64,000 nucleotides of DNA from Trichomonas tenax (GCA_023091735.1 JALKBU010000038.1:1-64000); one strand, 5' to 3'; counted from the first letter of the stretch, positions 1 to 8,963 are shown. Program-made: numbers and translations. The notes: generated by a model from the sequence alone, not told the origin.

Positions 1-214
1 AAAAACTGTCTGCCTATGAGTACATGGAGGTGTGTTGTTATATTTAAACATACACTATAGAATCCATTGCTAACATAAATGTTTAGAATCTTATTGTTCT
101 CCACTTTCTTTATACAGTAAGGATAGACGTTCAATATTTCGTATTTACCCTCATAACCTTTCAATGGAATGAATGTCATTCTTTACTTAGGAAATAAAAA
201 ATAAATTATTTTCA
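1..214. other. AT-rich spacer, nothing recognised
   Basis: No coding segment, RNA gene or repeat is visible here. The sequence leads into the first copy of the 190-bp direct repeat. Confidence 0.5.
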
Positions 215-415
215 AAAGTGATTAGATTTTATAAAGTCATAATTTTAAAATAAAATTAACGTTAGTTTTGTAAGTAATTCAAAAATTTATTTTTTATATG
301 GGGGGACCCTAACTTGTAAAACTAATTCTGTCGTAAATATATTTAAAAAGATGTTCGGAGAAGACACGGCGCAGTCGTGGATTCTGCGAACATCTAATTA
401 CTAACTTTATTTACC
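215..415. repeat. Dispersed direct repeat, copy 1, with hairpin
   Basis: About 190 bp is repeated in the same orientation at roughly 1605-1795. Shared blocks include the GGGGACCCTAACTTGTAAAA segment and a hairpin. The hairpin arms are GATGTTCGGA (350-359) and TGCGAACATC (385-394), with an inner CACG/CGTG stem. This copy carries arm mismatches that copy 2 lacks, so it looks like the more decayed one. No protein is encoded. It may be the end of a mobile element or a structured RNA; the function is unknown. Confidence 0.75.
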
Positions 416-426
416 CTCATTTCTTT

Positions 427-820
427 AAGTGCACCAAGTGCACCAGGTGCAGGTCCCAGCTGATAGGCAGTATGACAACATTGACATTTTGACAACATCT
501 CATAAACTACCGTAAATCCTCAAATTTTCATAATATTAAGCCATTTCTAACTAACCCCTTACGTAAAAAATGACCATTTATAACGATGTTGTCAAAATGA
601 ATTTTAAGCCCTAAATCCTCAAATTTTCATAATATTAAGCCCAAAAACTCAATTTGACAACATCGTATATTTTACCCCAATTTCTACGTACCCTTTACGT
701 ACAAACGACCGTAAAATACCTATTTTCAGCATGAAATCACTTGTGTTGTCAAAATGTCAATGTTGTCACATTCTCTAGGAGAAATTTGCACCCGATGCAC
801 TCGATGCACTTGGTGCACTT
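427..820. mobile_element. Nested inverted-repeat element (MITE-like), about 394 bp
   Basis: The outer ends are a perfect 16-bp inverted pair, AAGTGCACCAAGTGCA (427-442) and its complement at 805-820. Inside lie a perfect 25-bp inverted pair (473-497 and 744-768), a perfect 14-bp inverted pair (583-596 and 653-666) and a perfect 30-bp direct repeat (513-542 and 612-641). There is no coding potential and no clear target-site duplication. The architecture is typical of a non-autonomous foldback or MITE element; the family is not identified. Confidence 0.7.
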
Positions 821-1017
821 TCCGACTCGCTGATTTATCATATCAACTCAAGGATTTATGAAACCTATATCATCAAAAATAAATCGACTCGGTGCACTTT
901 TCATTTTTGCCCATAAATCACTGTTTTTCATTACTTTTCATCAAATTTTCAACATAAACGACCTCAAAACCTCATTTCCACATCGAAATCAACCAAAAAC
1001 AAAAATAACAACTGTTA

Positions 1018-1260
1018 CTAAACCAATCGTACAATATATTTGACCTTCTTTATTGAACGAGTTTTGTATCTCATCGACTTTTTCAAATCCTTTTTAAATT
1101 CTTCATAAAATTTCCTTATCCCGAAAATTTCAAAATAAGCCTCAGATAATTCAGAAACCAATATTTCGCGTTTGTTCGGAAATTCACGCATCAAAAACTT
1201 TTCAACATCAATTTTATCAGCAAATGAAATCGTTTGGCAACCAACGTTTACCCTGTCCAT
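1018..1260 (-). CDS. Hypothetical 80-residue protein
   Basis: An ATG-started reading frame encodes a charged, lysine- and glutamate-rich protein with no cysteine cluster, membrane segment or motif I recognise. It sits between the two copies of the 190-bp direct repeat, so it may belong to a mobile element or be a gene fragment. Composition is close to the AT-rich background, so it may also be chance. Confidence 0.25.
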   Translation of the reverse strand: MDRVNVGCQTISFADKIDVEKFLMREFPNKREILVSELSEAYFEIFGIRKFYEEFKKDLKKSMRYKTRSIKKVKYIVRLV

Positions 1261-1350
1261 CTATTTACTTATTAAAAAATAATATATTTTTAAAATTAAA
1301 CTTAATCCACAAATGATTTAAAACCGTTATATAATCAGGTTAAGAGTAAC

Positions 1351-1463
1351 GAGCCCGAGCCCCGCAGGGGGTTGGGCTCATTTATCCTAGCCCGAAGCTG
1401 AGCTTGCTCAGCGGAAAGGGCTCATTTGTGTGTGTGTGTAAAGCCCGTGAGGGACAAAGTCCC
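1351..1463. other. Three GC-rich hairpins in a row
   Basis: Hairpin 1 (1351-1379) pairs GAGCCC with GGGCTC around an inner AGCCCC/GGGGTT-type stem and a GCAG loop. Hairpin 2 (1389-1422) pairs AGCCC with GGGCT outside GCTGAG/CTCAGC with a CTTG loop. Hairpin 3 (1451-1463) pairs GGGAC with GTCCC. The block stands out from flanks rich in A and T and encodes no protein. It may be a structured RNA or part of the repeat unit around it. Confidence 0.55.
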
Positions 1464-1604
1464 GAAGAAGCAGGAAGAAGAAAAGAAAACTGAATAAATT
1501 TTCTCTCATAACCACTAAAATTATTTTTCAAATTTCTTACTTCATAAATTCCTTTCGCTTTCTTTTCTTAGTTAGTTAGTTAGTCATAAATTTTTTTCAA
1601 AAAC

Positions 1605-1795
1605 TGAATAAATTTTATAAAGTCAGGAATTTCAAAATAAAATTAACATTGATTTTGTATGAAATTCAAAAATTTATTTTCTATATGGGGGACCCTAACT
1701 TGTAAAACTAACTCTATCGTAAATATAATATAAAAAGATGTTCGCAGAAGCCACGGCGAAGTCGTGGATTATGCGAACATCTCATTACTAACTAA
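1605..1795. repeat. Dispersed direct repeat, copy 2, with intact hairpin
   Basis: Same-orientation partner of the 215-415 repeat. Its hairpin is perfect in both stems: GATGTTCGCA (1737-1746) with TGCGAACATC (1772-1781), and CCACG (1751-1755) with CGTGG (1763-1767). The two copies bracket about 1.2 kb holding the nested inverted-repeat element, the 80-residue frame and the GC hairpins. The pair may therefore delimit one composite unit. Confidence 0.75.
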
Positions 1796-2010
1796 TATTA
1801 ACTTTCTCGGACAGAAAAAAATCTAGGTCCTAATCCTACCTACATTTCATACTAGAAAACAGAGAAGGTTGACACAAACTTAAATATAAAAATATTTACG
1901 CATCGACAAATGGATTTGTTGATCTATTTTGTAATTGTTAAATAGACAATAAATTTTAATTGTATTTTAGATCAATCAATTTGCAATTTATTGAAAGAAA
2001 ATTTACTATT

Positions 2011-2096
2011 GTATTCTTCGCTGAGAGAGGATTTGTCAACTCATTTAATCGCTGAGAGAGGTTTTGTTCAATGTATTCTTCTCTGAGAGAGGATTT
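2011..2096. repeat. Three spaced copies of a CTGAGAGAGG motif
   Basis: Units at 2011-2034, 2050-2065 and 2073-2096 share CTGAGAGAGG followed by an ATTT- or TTTT-type end. The first and third also share the preceding GTATTCTTC. The surrounding 1796-3094 spacer is otherwise AT-rich with no coding segment I can support, apart from a perfect 20-bp palindrome at 2150-2169. Confidence 0.55.
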
Positions 2097-3094
2097 ACTG
2101 AGTGGACAAAAAATGTCACTTTTGATTTTTCCTCAGGCAATCTCTCACAAGCATTAATTAATTAATGCTCAATGCTTATTGATTTTTTCACTAAGTATGA
2201 ATGCTTGCATCAACATAGTGAATTTGATAAGAATTTGCACAAAATGTCACAATAAGAGATAATTGATTAATCGTTTCGACATTATTTGTTTGCAATTCAA
2301 TGTGAATTCAAGATTTCCCGTTCTTCACTTTGCCCCCACGTATTGAATAATAACTCAAGGCATTCAACACCTCATCATTTTATATTGATTGTTTATTAAA
2401 TTTTTGCTTTTTTAATTATTGAATTTATACGCATAAATAGATTATGCTTCGATAAAATAAATAATGTGTTAAAAATAATTATAGCTAGGAACACAATCCT
2501 AAATATTTACATATGTATGTAAATTATGCATCTGCGCCGTAAGAAATGCCGCAGTCATCAATGCAGGCATAAACTATATCAAATTTTGCGCTCGAATCCA
2601 AAAAAATATCGTAAATTTGGTCGAGTAAAGATTTTTGTATATATCGTACTGCAAATGATGTAAAACCTATTCTCATCTTAATGGAATGAGTTTCATTGGA
2701 TTTAAACCGATAAATTCGTCGAATAAAGGAATTTAATTTGAATTACTTCGTAATTATGAAGCTAAATATAACTGCATTGTGCTTGAGTACATACAATTAG
2801 TGATATAAAGTAAAAGTGAACACTATTTCTTACATTCTGCATTTATTTCTTCAAATACGATTTATATCTCGGCTATGACAATCAATTTCCTGATGGAAAT
2901 AACAAAACATTATGGCCAGATATCGAATTGTCGATGCCGTTTCAAGGACATAAGACGGTTCGAATGACAATGGGAGTTGTGACTCCATCTGTCCTGAGCA
3001 CAAAATTTTTTTGACATAGTCAAAAAAAAAAATATACTGGCATTTTTCTCTCCAAATATATAAAACGTTGATTTTACGAAAAAGTACTTTTTAG

Positions 3095-3304
3095 TTAAAT
3101 AAGAGGAGAAATAGATGTTGATGCTTGATCTATAGATACAGCCGTATAGACCTGGTAGCAATTACTCTTCCAGTGGCCCATTTTTTGAATCATATAATCT
3201 GGAATTTTAGCTAGTGCAGCTTCGTGAGCGCCCTTTCGAAATGAATGGGAAGTGAACTGGTGTCCATTTATATCAATTCCTCTTTTCAATGTCTCGCGAA
3301 AATC
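3095..3304 (-). pseudogene. Tyrosine recombinase C-terminal fragment
   Basis: The encoded segment has the end of a tyrosine-recombinase catalytic domain: an HSFRKG box (HxxR), then about 20 residues later MGHWKSNCYQVY. The latter supplies the His/Trp and the probable nucleophilic tyrosine. The spacing fits Crypton, DIRS or phage-type enzymes. The frame is open only from an upstream TGA at 3305-3307 and lacks the N-terminal and first catalytic Arg regions, so it is truncated. The next upstream bases could continue in another frame, suggesting a frameshift. Such enzymes cut and rejoin DNA at short palindromic sites, and a 34-bp palindrome lies about 80 bp away. Activity is not expected from this fragment. 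Confidence 0.75.
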
Positions 3305-3385
3305 TCATTAAGGCGTCAAACTCAAGGGACATTTTAATTTGCAAAATTGAATAAAACGTGCAAATCATTAAGAAATTAAATAGCT

Positions 3386-3419
3386 TGACATTTGCGAGGC
3401 GCCAGCCTCGCAAATGTCA
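3386..3419. repeat. Perfect 34-bp palindrome (15-bp arms, 4-bp centre)
   Basis: TGACATTTGCGAGGC at 3386-3400 is exactly reverse-complemented at 3405-3419, with GCCA between. The GC-rich core stands out from its surroundings. It lies close to the tyrosine-recombinase remnant, so it could be a recombination site or element end. It could also act as an RNA hairpin or protein-binding site. Confidence 0.8.
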
Positions 3420-3649
3420 GGAAAATAGTTAGAACAGAAATGGAAGGAGACTTTTTCAGGAAATATATATTTTGAGAGAAAAAGTGCAAGTATATTTTTT
3501 ATTGAAAGTTATAGGAATGACAAGATCCACTCTTTTTGGGTTCATCTGGCATGTAAACATGTTACTTTTGAGCTATCATTTCCGTTCACTCCAATTTTAT
3601 TTCATTTTCATTATAGAAATATGTTGATTTAGAAAAATAAAAAATAATG

Positions 3650-3655
3650 AAAAAA
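3650..3655 (-). terminator. Pol III T-run terminator of tRNA-Tyr
   Basis: Six thymidines on the minus strand follow the tRNA 3' end after four bases, as expected for RNA polymerase III termination. Confidence 0.7.
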
Positions 3656-3659
3656 GTTT

Positions 3660-3741
3660 CCGACCAACCGGATTCGAACCAGTGACCCCGGGATTTCCAC
3701 AATTCTACAGTCCCATGCTCTTCCAACTGAGCTATGGTCGG
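3660..3741 (-). tRNA. tRNA-Tyr (GTA) with a 10-nt intron
   Basis: The gene is 82 nt and folds into a full cloverleaf. The acceptor is CCGACCA paired with TGGTCGG. The D stem is GCTC/GAGC and the T arm ACTGG-TTCGAAT-CCGGT. The anticodon stem TGGGA/TCCCG encloses 17 nt instead of 7. This leaves anticodon GTA in the normal place and about 10 extra bases at the canonical intron position after nucleotide 37. Eukaryotic tRNA-Tyr genes commonly carry an intron at this site. The internal box B GGTTCGAATCC is intact. Confidence 0.93.
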
Positions 3742-4152
3742 TTACATACACGAAACAAGATAATATTTTATCATGAATAATTTCACTTTTTGAAATCTCA
3801 AAAAATCATTTTAGTCTAATCTCAACTCAAATACAGCTTCTTAAGGCCTTTTCTATTCTAGTTTCTTAATTTAATTTCATAATTCATAAATATATTTTTG
3901 TTTTATAATATATCCATTAATACTACTTTTTTCCAAGTGTATCGAATAAATCCCTCTACATATTGGAATACTCATATATTAACCGAGGATATGACAAAAA
4001 TACTTCCAACGGAAATATTTGTCCATAGATAAGAAAACAATAAAATAAATTGCGATGTAAAGAGAAAAAGGAGGCAGCTACAGATATCTATATACCGCAC
4101 AACAGCATAATATAATAGTTTATGTCAATAAAAAACAAATTCAACAGTCAGC
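3742..4152. other. AT-rich spacer
   Basis: Nothing coding is visible. It holds the upstream side of tRNA-Tyr and the 3' flank of the kinase gene that follows on the minus strand. Confidence 0.5.
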
Positions 4153-5031
4153 TTATGCAAAACTTAATCTTCTCTTCCTAAAATGAGGCGCTAATATCAA
4201 AGACATCGGGTGGTGGACGGAGGACGAGCAGTGGATTCTCTTTCTCGATGAATCTTGTTTCGAGTTGAACATATCAACGACAGCTTCGGCAGTTGGCCTC
4301 TGTTTCGGATCTAATTGTAAACAGGCACAAATTATGCTTTTTAATAATGGATCTTGGATCAATTTATCGTCAAATGTTGCGGTAGCGATTGCATTAACCA
4401 TTTCCTTGCGTGATTTGATGTTCCAAGGGTACATTCCTGTCGCTACTATGAATAATGTAACTCCTAGTGACCACATATCTGCAGCAAATGCATCAAATGG
4501 CTGAAATTGAATCACTTCTGGCGCTAAAAACACGAAAGTACCGTAAAATTCTGTAGCAGATTCCTGTGGTGTGTATTTCTGAGAGAGCCCGAAGTCGCAA
4601 ATCTTGACTCTGTTGTATGAATCGAGCAGAAAATTAGAAGGTTTGATATCTCCATGCGAAAAACCGAATTGATGGCATCCTTTGACTCCCAAAGCCATGC
4701 CATAAGCTATATATAGTATTTTATCGTTTTGAATGTTCTTTATCTGCTGCAAAACGTTTTCTATAGAAGATGGACAATATTCCATCAATAAGTAAATGTA
4801 GGGGCCAACATTATAGTATTTATACAAGTTGACTATGTAGCTACTTTTGACAGATACCATACATTCTATTTCGCTTTCGTTAAACTTTTCTTTTAAAATT
4901 CTCTTTAATGCGAACTGCATTTTGTACTGATGGCTCATCACAAGGAAGACCATGCCGAATGCTCCTCGCCCGATAATCTTGAGATACTCAAAGCCATATT
5001 GTTTGCAAAATTGATAATCATAGGAATCCAT
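4153..5031 (-). CDS. Small serine/threonine protein kinase (HGD type)
   Basis: This 292-residue protein is almost only a kinase domain. The glycine loop GRGAFG is at residues 21-26, the ATP lysine is K43 in FALKR, the catalytic loop is HGDIKPSN with D128, the DFG is at 146-148 and the APE at 170-172. The usual HRD arginine is glycine, so it is a non-RD kinase that should not need activation-loop phosphorylation. After the domain comes a short basic tail. The ATG at 5031 was chosen because it follows TTTCATTTTTTTTTATA, an initiator-like site; the frame upstream has no other ATG. Spacing of every motif matches the kinase at 61878-62861, so the two are paralogues of a trichomonad-expanded CAMK-like group. 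The substrate is unknown. Confidence 0.92.
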   Translation of the reverse strand: MDSYDYQFCKQYGFEYLKIIGRGAFGMVFLVMSHQYKMQFALKRILKEKFNESEIECMVSVKSSYIVNLYKYYNVGPYIYLLMEYCPSSIENVLQQIKNIQNDKILYIAYGMALGVKGCHQFGFSHGDIKPSNFLLDSYNRVKICDFGLSQKYTPQESATEFYGTFVFLAPEVIQFQPFDAFAADMWSLGVTLFIVATGMYPWNIKSRKEMVNAIATATFDDKLIQDPLLKSIICACLQLDPKQRPTAEAVVDMFNSKQDSSRKRIHCSSSVHHPMSLILAPHFRKRRLSFA

Positions 5032-6181
5032 TATAAAAAAAAATGAAACTTTTTTCAATACTTAAAAATCATAGACTTGATTTTACCTATAGATCGAGGT
5101 TTTGTAATTTCTCCAATATTTTGACAATTTGACATTTGAATTCAATTTTTATAATTTTGTGAGGCGTATTAAAATATTTGAATAGTTTACTAAATTTTTT
5201 GTGGCATTTATTGAATTCTGAAGTTTATCCGTTTTTGAATAATGTAAAGTTTATTCATATTCTAGTAGCGTTTTCCATAGTTTAACAAATTATTTTTTTG
5301 AATTGTTTCAAATAACGAAGAATTGAATAAATTGAATCTAACGGTTCACAAATTAAAATAGTTTTTAACTATATATATTAAAATACTCAATTTTACATAA
5401 AAATATAAATTTTACACTTTTACAATTCTCAAAACGATTTATTGACAAAAGAAATTTTATTAAAGTAAAATTGGAGATATACATGTATAGAGACTATGAA
5501 AAACATCAAAAAAAATTGAGAAGTTATTATTCATTTTTTGACCACAAACACAAAATGTCAAAAAGAGGATCATTTTGGGACTCTCAACTGATGTGATGGT
5601 CCTAAAAAGCCTTATTTCATAAGCTTGCTAATTCGAGGTCGAAAATAAACCTAAGATAAAACAAAACACAGCGAAAACCCCTCTTAATTTTAAAAACTTG
5701 GCTTTCCATTAAAAAAACAAAACAAAATTAGCAAGCTTATTCTTTCACAAAAAATTACACTTAATTTCAACTTGTTCTGTATTTGTATGATTTAAAGGCA
5801 ATAACTCGTACAAATTACATTTAAAGGACATTAATTTGCATAATATCGATGTCATGGTCTCTAAATATTATAATTTGTTCCCATTTTATTATCTCACGTG
5901 GCTATAAAAATATCAATGGAAACATAATGTTTGGTATCTACATTTAATGAATTTAAGCTTAAAAACCTTATACCTGGTGTTGATTTTCGTTTTATTTTGA
6001 TTTATGTTTGTTTTAAATTCATATTCTGGGTATAGGTCCGACTCTTAAATGCTAAGATATTTATAAGAAGAATGATTGCTATCTTTCACGTATAATATTG
6101 AACATAATAATATAAATGATAACATATATGTATAACGATATAAACGTAATTAGATGATAATGCATACTTATATATTACTAT
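5032..6181. other. 1.15-kb AT-rich spacer
   Basis: No gene, tRNA or repeat can be supported. Only the promoter-proximal bases of the kinase (TCATTTTT near 5037-5045 on the minus strand) have a suggested role. Confidence 0.5.
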
Positions 6182-6622
6182 TTACTTCTCCTCATTCTCA
6201 GGAACAAAAATAATCGATATTGAATTAACGCAATGTCTGGTGTTCTTCCTTGTGAATCCCTCTCCTTCGAAGACGTGACCAAGGTGACCACCGCATTTCG
6301 CGCATGTAATCTCTACACGTTCTCCATCCGCATCAATTGTCCTTTTAACAGAATCTTTGGCGTTATCATCAAATGCGGGCCATCCGCATCCCGAATGGAA
6401 CTTATCTTTTGAGTAGTAAAGCGTGGCACCGCATTTTCTGCAAATGTATTTTCCTTGGCCGTCGAATTTGTAGTATTTTCCTGTGAAAGGACGCTCAGTG
6501 CCTTTGCGCTCGATGACGTATGCCTCTTCTGGTGTCAGTGGATCCATCTTTAAAAAAAGTTGTGATGTATCGAAAATTGTGGCACTTTTAGATAAAGAGT
6601 GTTTGAAAAGTGACTGAAGCAT
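6182..6622 (-). CDS. MSRB: Methionine-R-sulfoxide reductase B
   Basis: The enzyme reduces methionine-R-sulfoxide in proteins, normally recharged by thioredoxin. Of 146 residues, two CxxC zinc pairs are present (C61/C64 and C107/C110). Also present are the SGCGWPAF box with a candidate recycling cysteine (C79) and the RHCVNS motif with catalytic C131. Two starts are possible. The longer form begins MLQSLFKHSLSKSA, which resembles hydrogenosomal presequences of trichomonads. The shorter form starts at M26 (6547) and would be a compact cytosolic enzyme. The 12-bp sequence CTAAAAGTGCCA occurs before each ATG (6634-6645 and 6580-6591, minus strand). Function is confident; the start and location are not. 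Confidence 0.93.
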   Translation of the reverse strand: MLQSLFKHSLSKSATIFDTSQLFLKMDPLTPEEAYVIERKGTERPFTGKYYKFDGQGKYICRKCGATLYYSKDKFHSGCGWPAFDDNAKDSVKRTIDADGERVEITCAKCGGHLGHVFEGEGFTRKNTRHCVNSISIIFVPENEEK

Positions 6623-7019
6623 TTTTTAAAAAATGGCACTTTTAGGTCTGACCTTTTTTGATATTATTTCCTTCCATACTTTGGATATATATACTTTAGG
6701 CTCTATTTTTACTAAATCTAGAATATTTTGAAATATAGATTATGATTGAAAGAGTTATGAATGAACAAAGTTCTGAATCTGACATGTAAAGTGTGAAAAT
6801 GTCAAAATATTGGCTTTTGCTTTTGTTTTCGATATGATAAATGATGAGATGACTCGAGCAGATGAATGCTGTCTTCGTGAGATATCAAAAATCATAAATT
6901 ACAGCTACATACAGTTGAATTGATATTTGATTGCCAATTTTTGATAAAATGCCTTCCTCAAAGGTTTTTTCTTGATAAACACAGTCATTTACAAAGATTT
7001 TAATAGAGTCTGAATTTGA
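6623..7019. promoter_or_regulatory. Upstream region of MSRB with shared motifs
   Basis: Besides CTAAAAGTGCCA at 6634-6645, the region carries GACATGTAAAGTGTG at 6781-6795 followed by a TGTCAAAATA block. Near-identical strings occur upstream of the transporter gene at 51575, and related ones before the genes at 47567 and 55511. No coding segment is visible. Confidence 0.4.
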
Positions 7020-7256
7020 TCAAGAACTCCGAATTCCAATACCTACTAAATATTCATTTCGACTACAATAACAATATTCGACAATAATTCCTTTTGGACA
7101 CGAATCAAGTTTAATAGCATAACGACAATTAAAGCTTAAAAATGTGCAATTTTGGAGTGCGACAACATCAACATTATCATTAAATCTTAATAACCCAGAC
7201 TCATACATATTGATGCGATGCTCAACAAAGTTAAAATGACTGCAAATTGTGTTATA
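7020..7256 (-). pseudogene. Possible beta-helix surface-protein fragment
   Basis: The open stretch from a TAG at 7257-7259 encodes about 78 residues with recurring short strands ending in cysteine or asparagine (NCTFLSF, EYCYCSRN). This resembles the right-handed beta-helix proteins encoded at 11015 and 32810. An internal ATG lies at 7208. There is no start context, signal or membrane segment, so it is most likely a leftover of that family. Confidence 0.35.
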
Positions 7257-8085
7257 CTATGAGAATAAAAACTTATTTTACTGCTTTTTAATTCCAAAAC
7301 TTATTTTTCAAAAAAAAAACATTTAGTTGGCATTTCAAGAGAATTTGGGAGCAAAAACACGAATGATTCAGGCAATATATTTAGATGCAATTAGTTGTCA
7401 CTCAAAATACTAAGGATTAAATGTTGCGATTTAGAAAAATCAAGGCTTTCAGCCGATTTTAAACTCTTTAGAGCAATTCATACCATAACCAACATATTGC
7501 CGATATTCTTTCCGTCCACTTTTCACTTTAAGTGTTTTTCCTCTCAAATAATTGAGAATGCATCAAAACTTTTTAGCGAATATTGATCTATATCATACAT
7601 ATAGAACTATTGTAGGAAAACTCTTTCAATTATTTTGAGGCACTCTGCTTCAAATTGAGGCAATAGGTTCTCATTCAGCCCCCTGTAAAAACACGATCAG
7701 CACAAAAATTGAGTGCCGACTTATTTTTTTACGATCACCGATCTTTCAAAATGCAAATGATCAGCTATATAATGGCGAAACATATCACGATTAAGATTGA
7801 CAAAAAAATGAAAAGTTTGAGCACAGTTCACCACACACTGTATAATACAATGTTTTGACGAACACGATCATATTTCTTAAAGTTTGATACAAAGAATCAA
7901 ATGGATGATCGATATATAAGAGAGAAAGGAAACAAAATAAAATTCCGCTGTGTATTTTTAACGATCGGCAGCGTTTAAAATAAAACAATCGCATCAATGT
8001 AAAGTTTACAACTATTCAAACTGGAAAAATAAAATCATTGATTCAATTTTTGTGATGAAGAAAATTTTTGTCAATTTTTATAAGA
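7257..8085. other. 830-bp spacer
   Basis: No supported gene. The short hexamer ACGATC recurs at about 7694, 7731, 7861 and 7961, which may be chance. The last bases, GTCAATTTTTATAAGA before 8086, form an initiator-like site for the next gene. Confidence 0.4.
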
Positions 8086-8538
8086 ATGCTGTTATCTCAT
8101 AGCAATCCAAATCTTGTATCACAGTCGGTTGAAGCAATGCAAGTTAAGCCTATGTTTGTGCCCCAGAAGGCATCAAACACTCTTCTTAGGCAAATTAATA
8201 TTCAATCAACAACAAATGCAAAGGAGTTCCAAGCCAAGACTCATGTTACAGAACCAAAATTAGATGGAAGAAATGATGTACGAATTGATTCTGAAAGAAT
8301 CGTAAAAGAAAAAATTATACGAAATATATTGCCAATAATTAAAGTGTTAAGAATAGTTTTCCTCATCATTTCTACGGCTCTGTTGCTGTACTCCATTCCT
8401 GAGCTCGCTTTAGCATTATATGAATCAGAATTCCAAAAAGGCATTGCAATATTTGGAATATTCATGCTCTTTGGATTCCTCATCAAAATTGCCGATGGAC
8501 ATGATATGTCTATCATGTGCGAACTCGAATGTAAATAA
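8086..8538 (+). CDS. Two-helix membrane protein, unknown
   Basis: The 150-residue protein starts at the ATG preceded by TCAATTTTT. The first about 80 residues are polar. Two hydrophobic segments follow near residues 87-110 (LRIVFLIISTALLLYS) and 118-137 (GIAIFGIFMLFGFLIKIA), then a short tail ending in CELECK. This suggests an endomembrane or tail-region protein with both ends on one side. I recognise no family. The stop is followed directly by AATAAAAT, a likely 3' processing region. Confidence 0.65.
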   Translation: MLLSHSNPNLVSQSVEAMQVKPMFVPQKASNTLLRQINIQSTTNAKEFQAKTHVTEPKLDGRNDVRIDSERIVKEKIIRNILPIIKVLRIVFLIISTALLLYSIPELALALYESEFQKGIAIFGIFMLFGFLIKIADGHDMSIMCELECK

Positions 8539-8963
8539 AATTTTTTGATTTTATGTTTTAGCACTTAACATCTTTTTCATTATCATATGCACAGCTATTG
8601 CAAATCATCTAGTGAGTTTTTTAAGGACAATGAAAATTTATTAGGTTTTTCATCTGGGTGTCAAATGCTTTTAATAATATATTATACAGTAGCACATCTA
8701 TATAAACTCCATGATTAAGGCTTCCAGAACATCCTTATGTTGTAAAAAATTCGACAATTGAAAAAAAAATATCGCAAAATTTAGTGATATTTTATTTTAT
8801 TCATTAAACAATCAAACAATTAATCATCTAAATCATTAAAAATATAGAATTATAAGAATATATTTTAATGCAATAGTTGTTTTGTGATTTTGATATTTTG
8901 AAGATTGAAATTTTTGATGATTTTTAAAAATTTTCAAAATATATTAATAAATACTATATAAAG
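8539..8963. other. AT-rich spacer
   Basis: Nothing recognised apart from A/T tracts leading to the ATG at 8964. Confidence 0.5.

Noticed and set aside
858..1043. Plus-strand ATG frame of 61 codons
   Set aside because: Composition equals background, it overlaps the repeat region and the minus-strand frame, and no motif is visible.
2910..3161. Minus-strand frame of 83 codons
   Set aside because: It overlaps the tyrosine-recombinase frame in another phase and shows only low-complexity codons.
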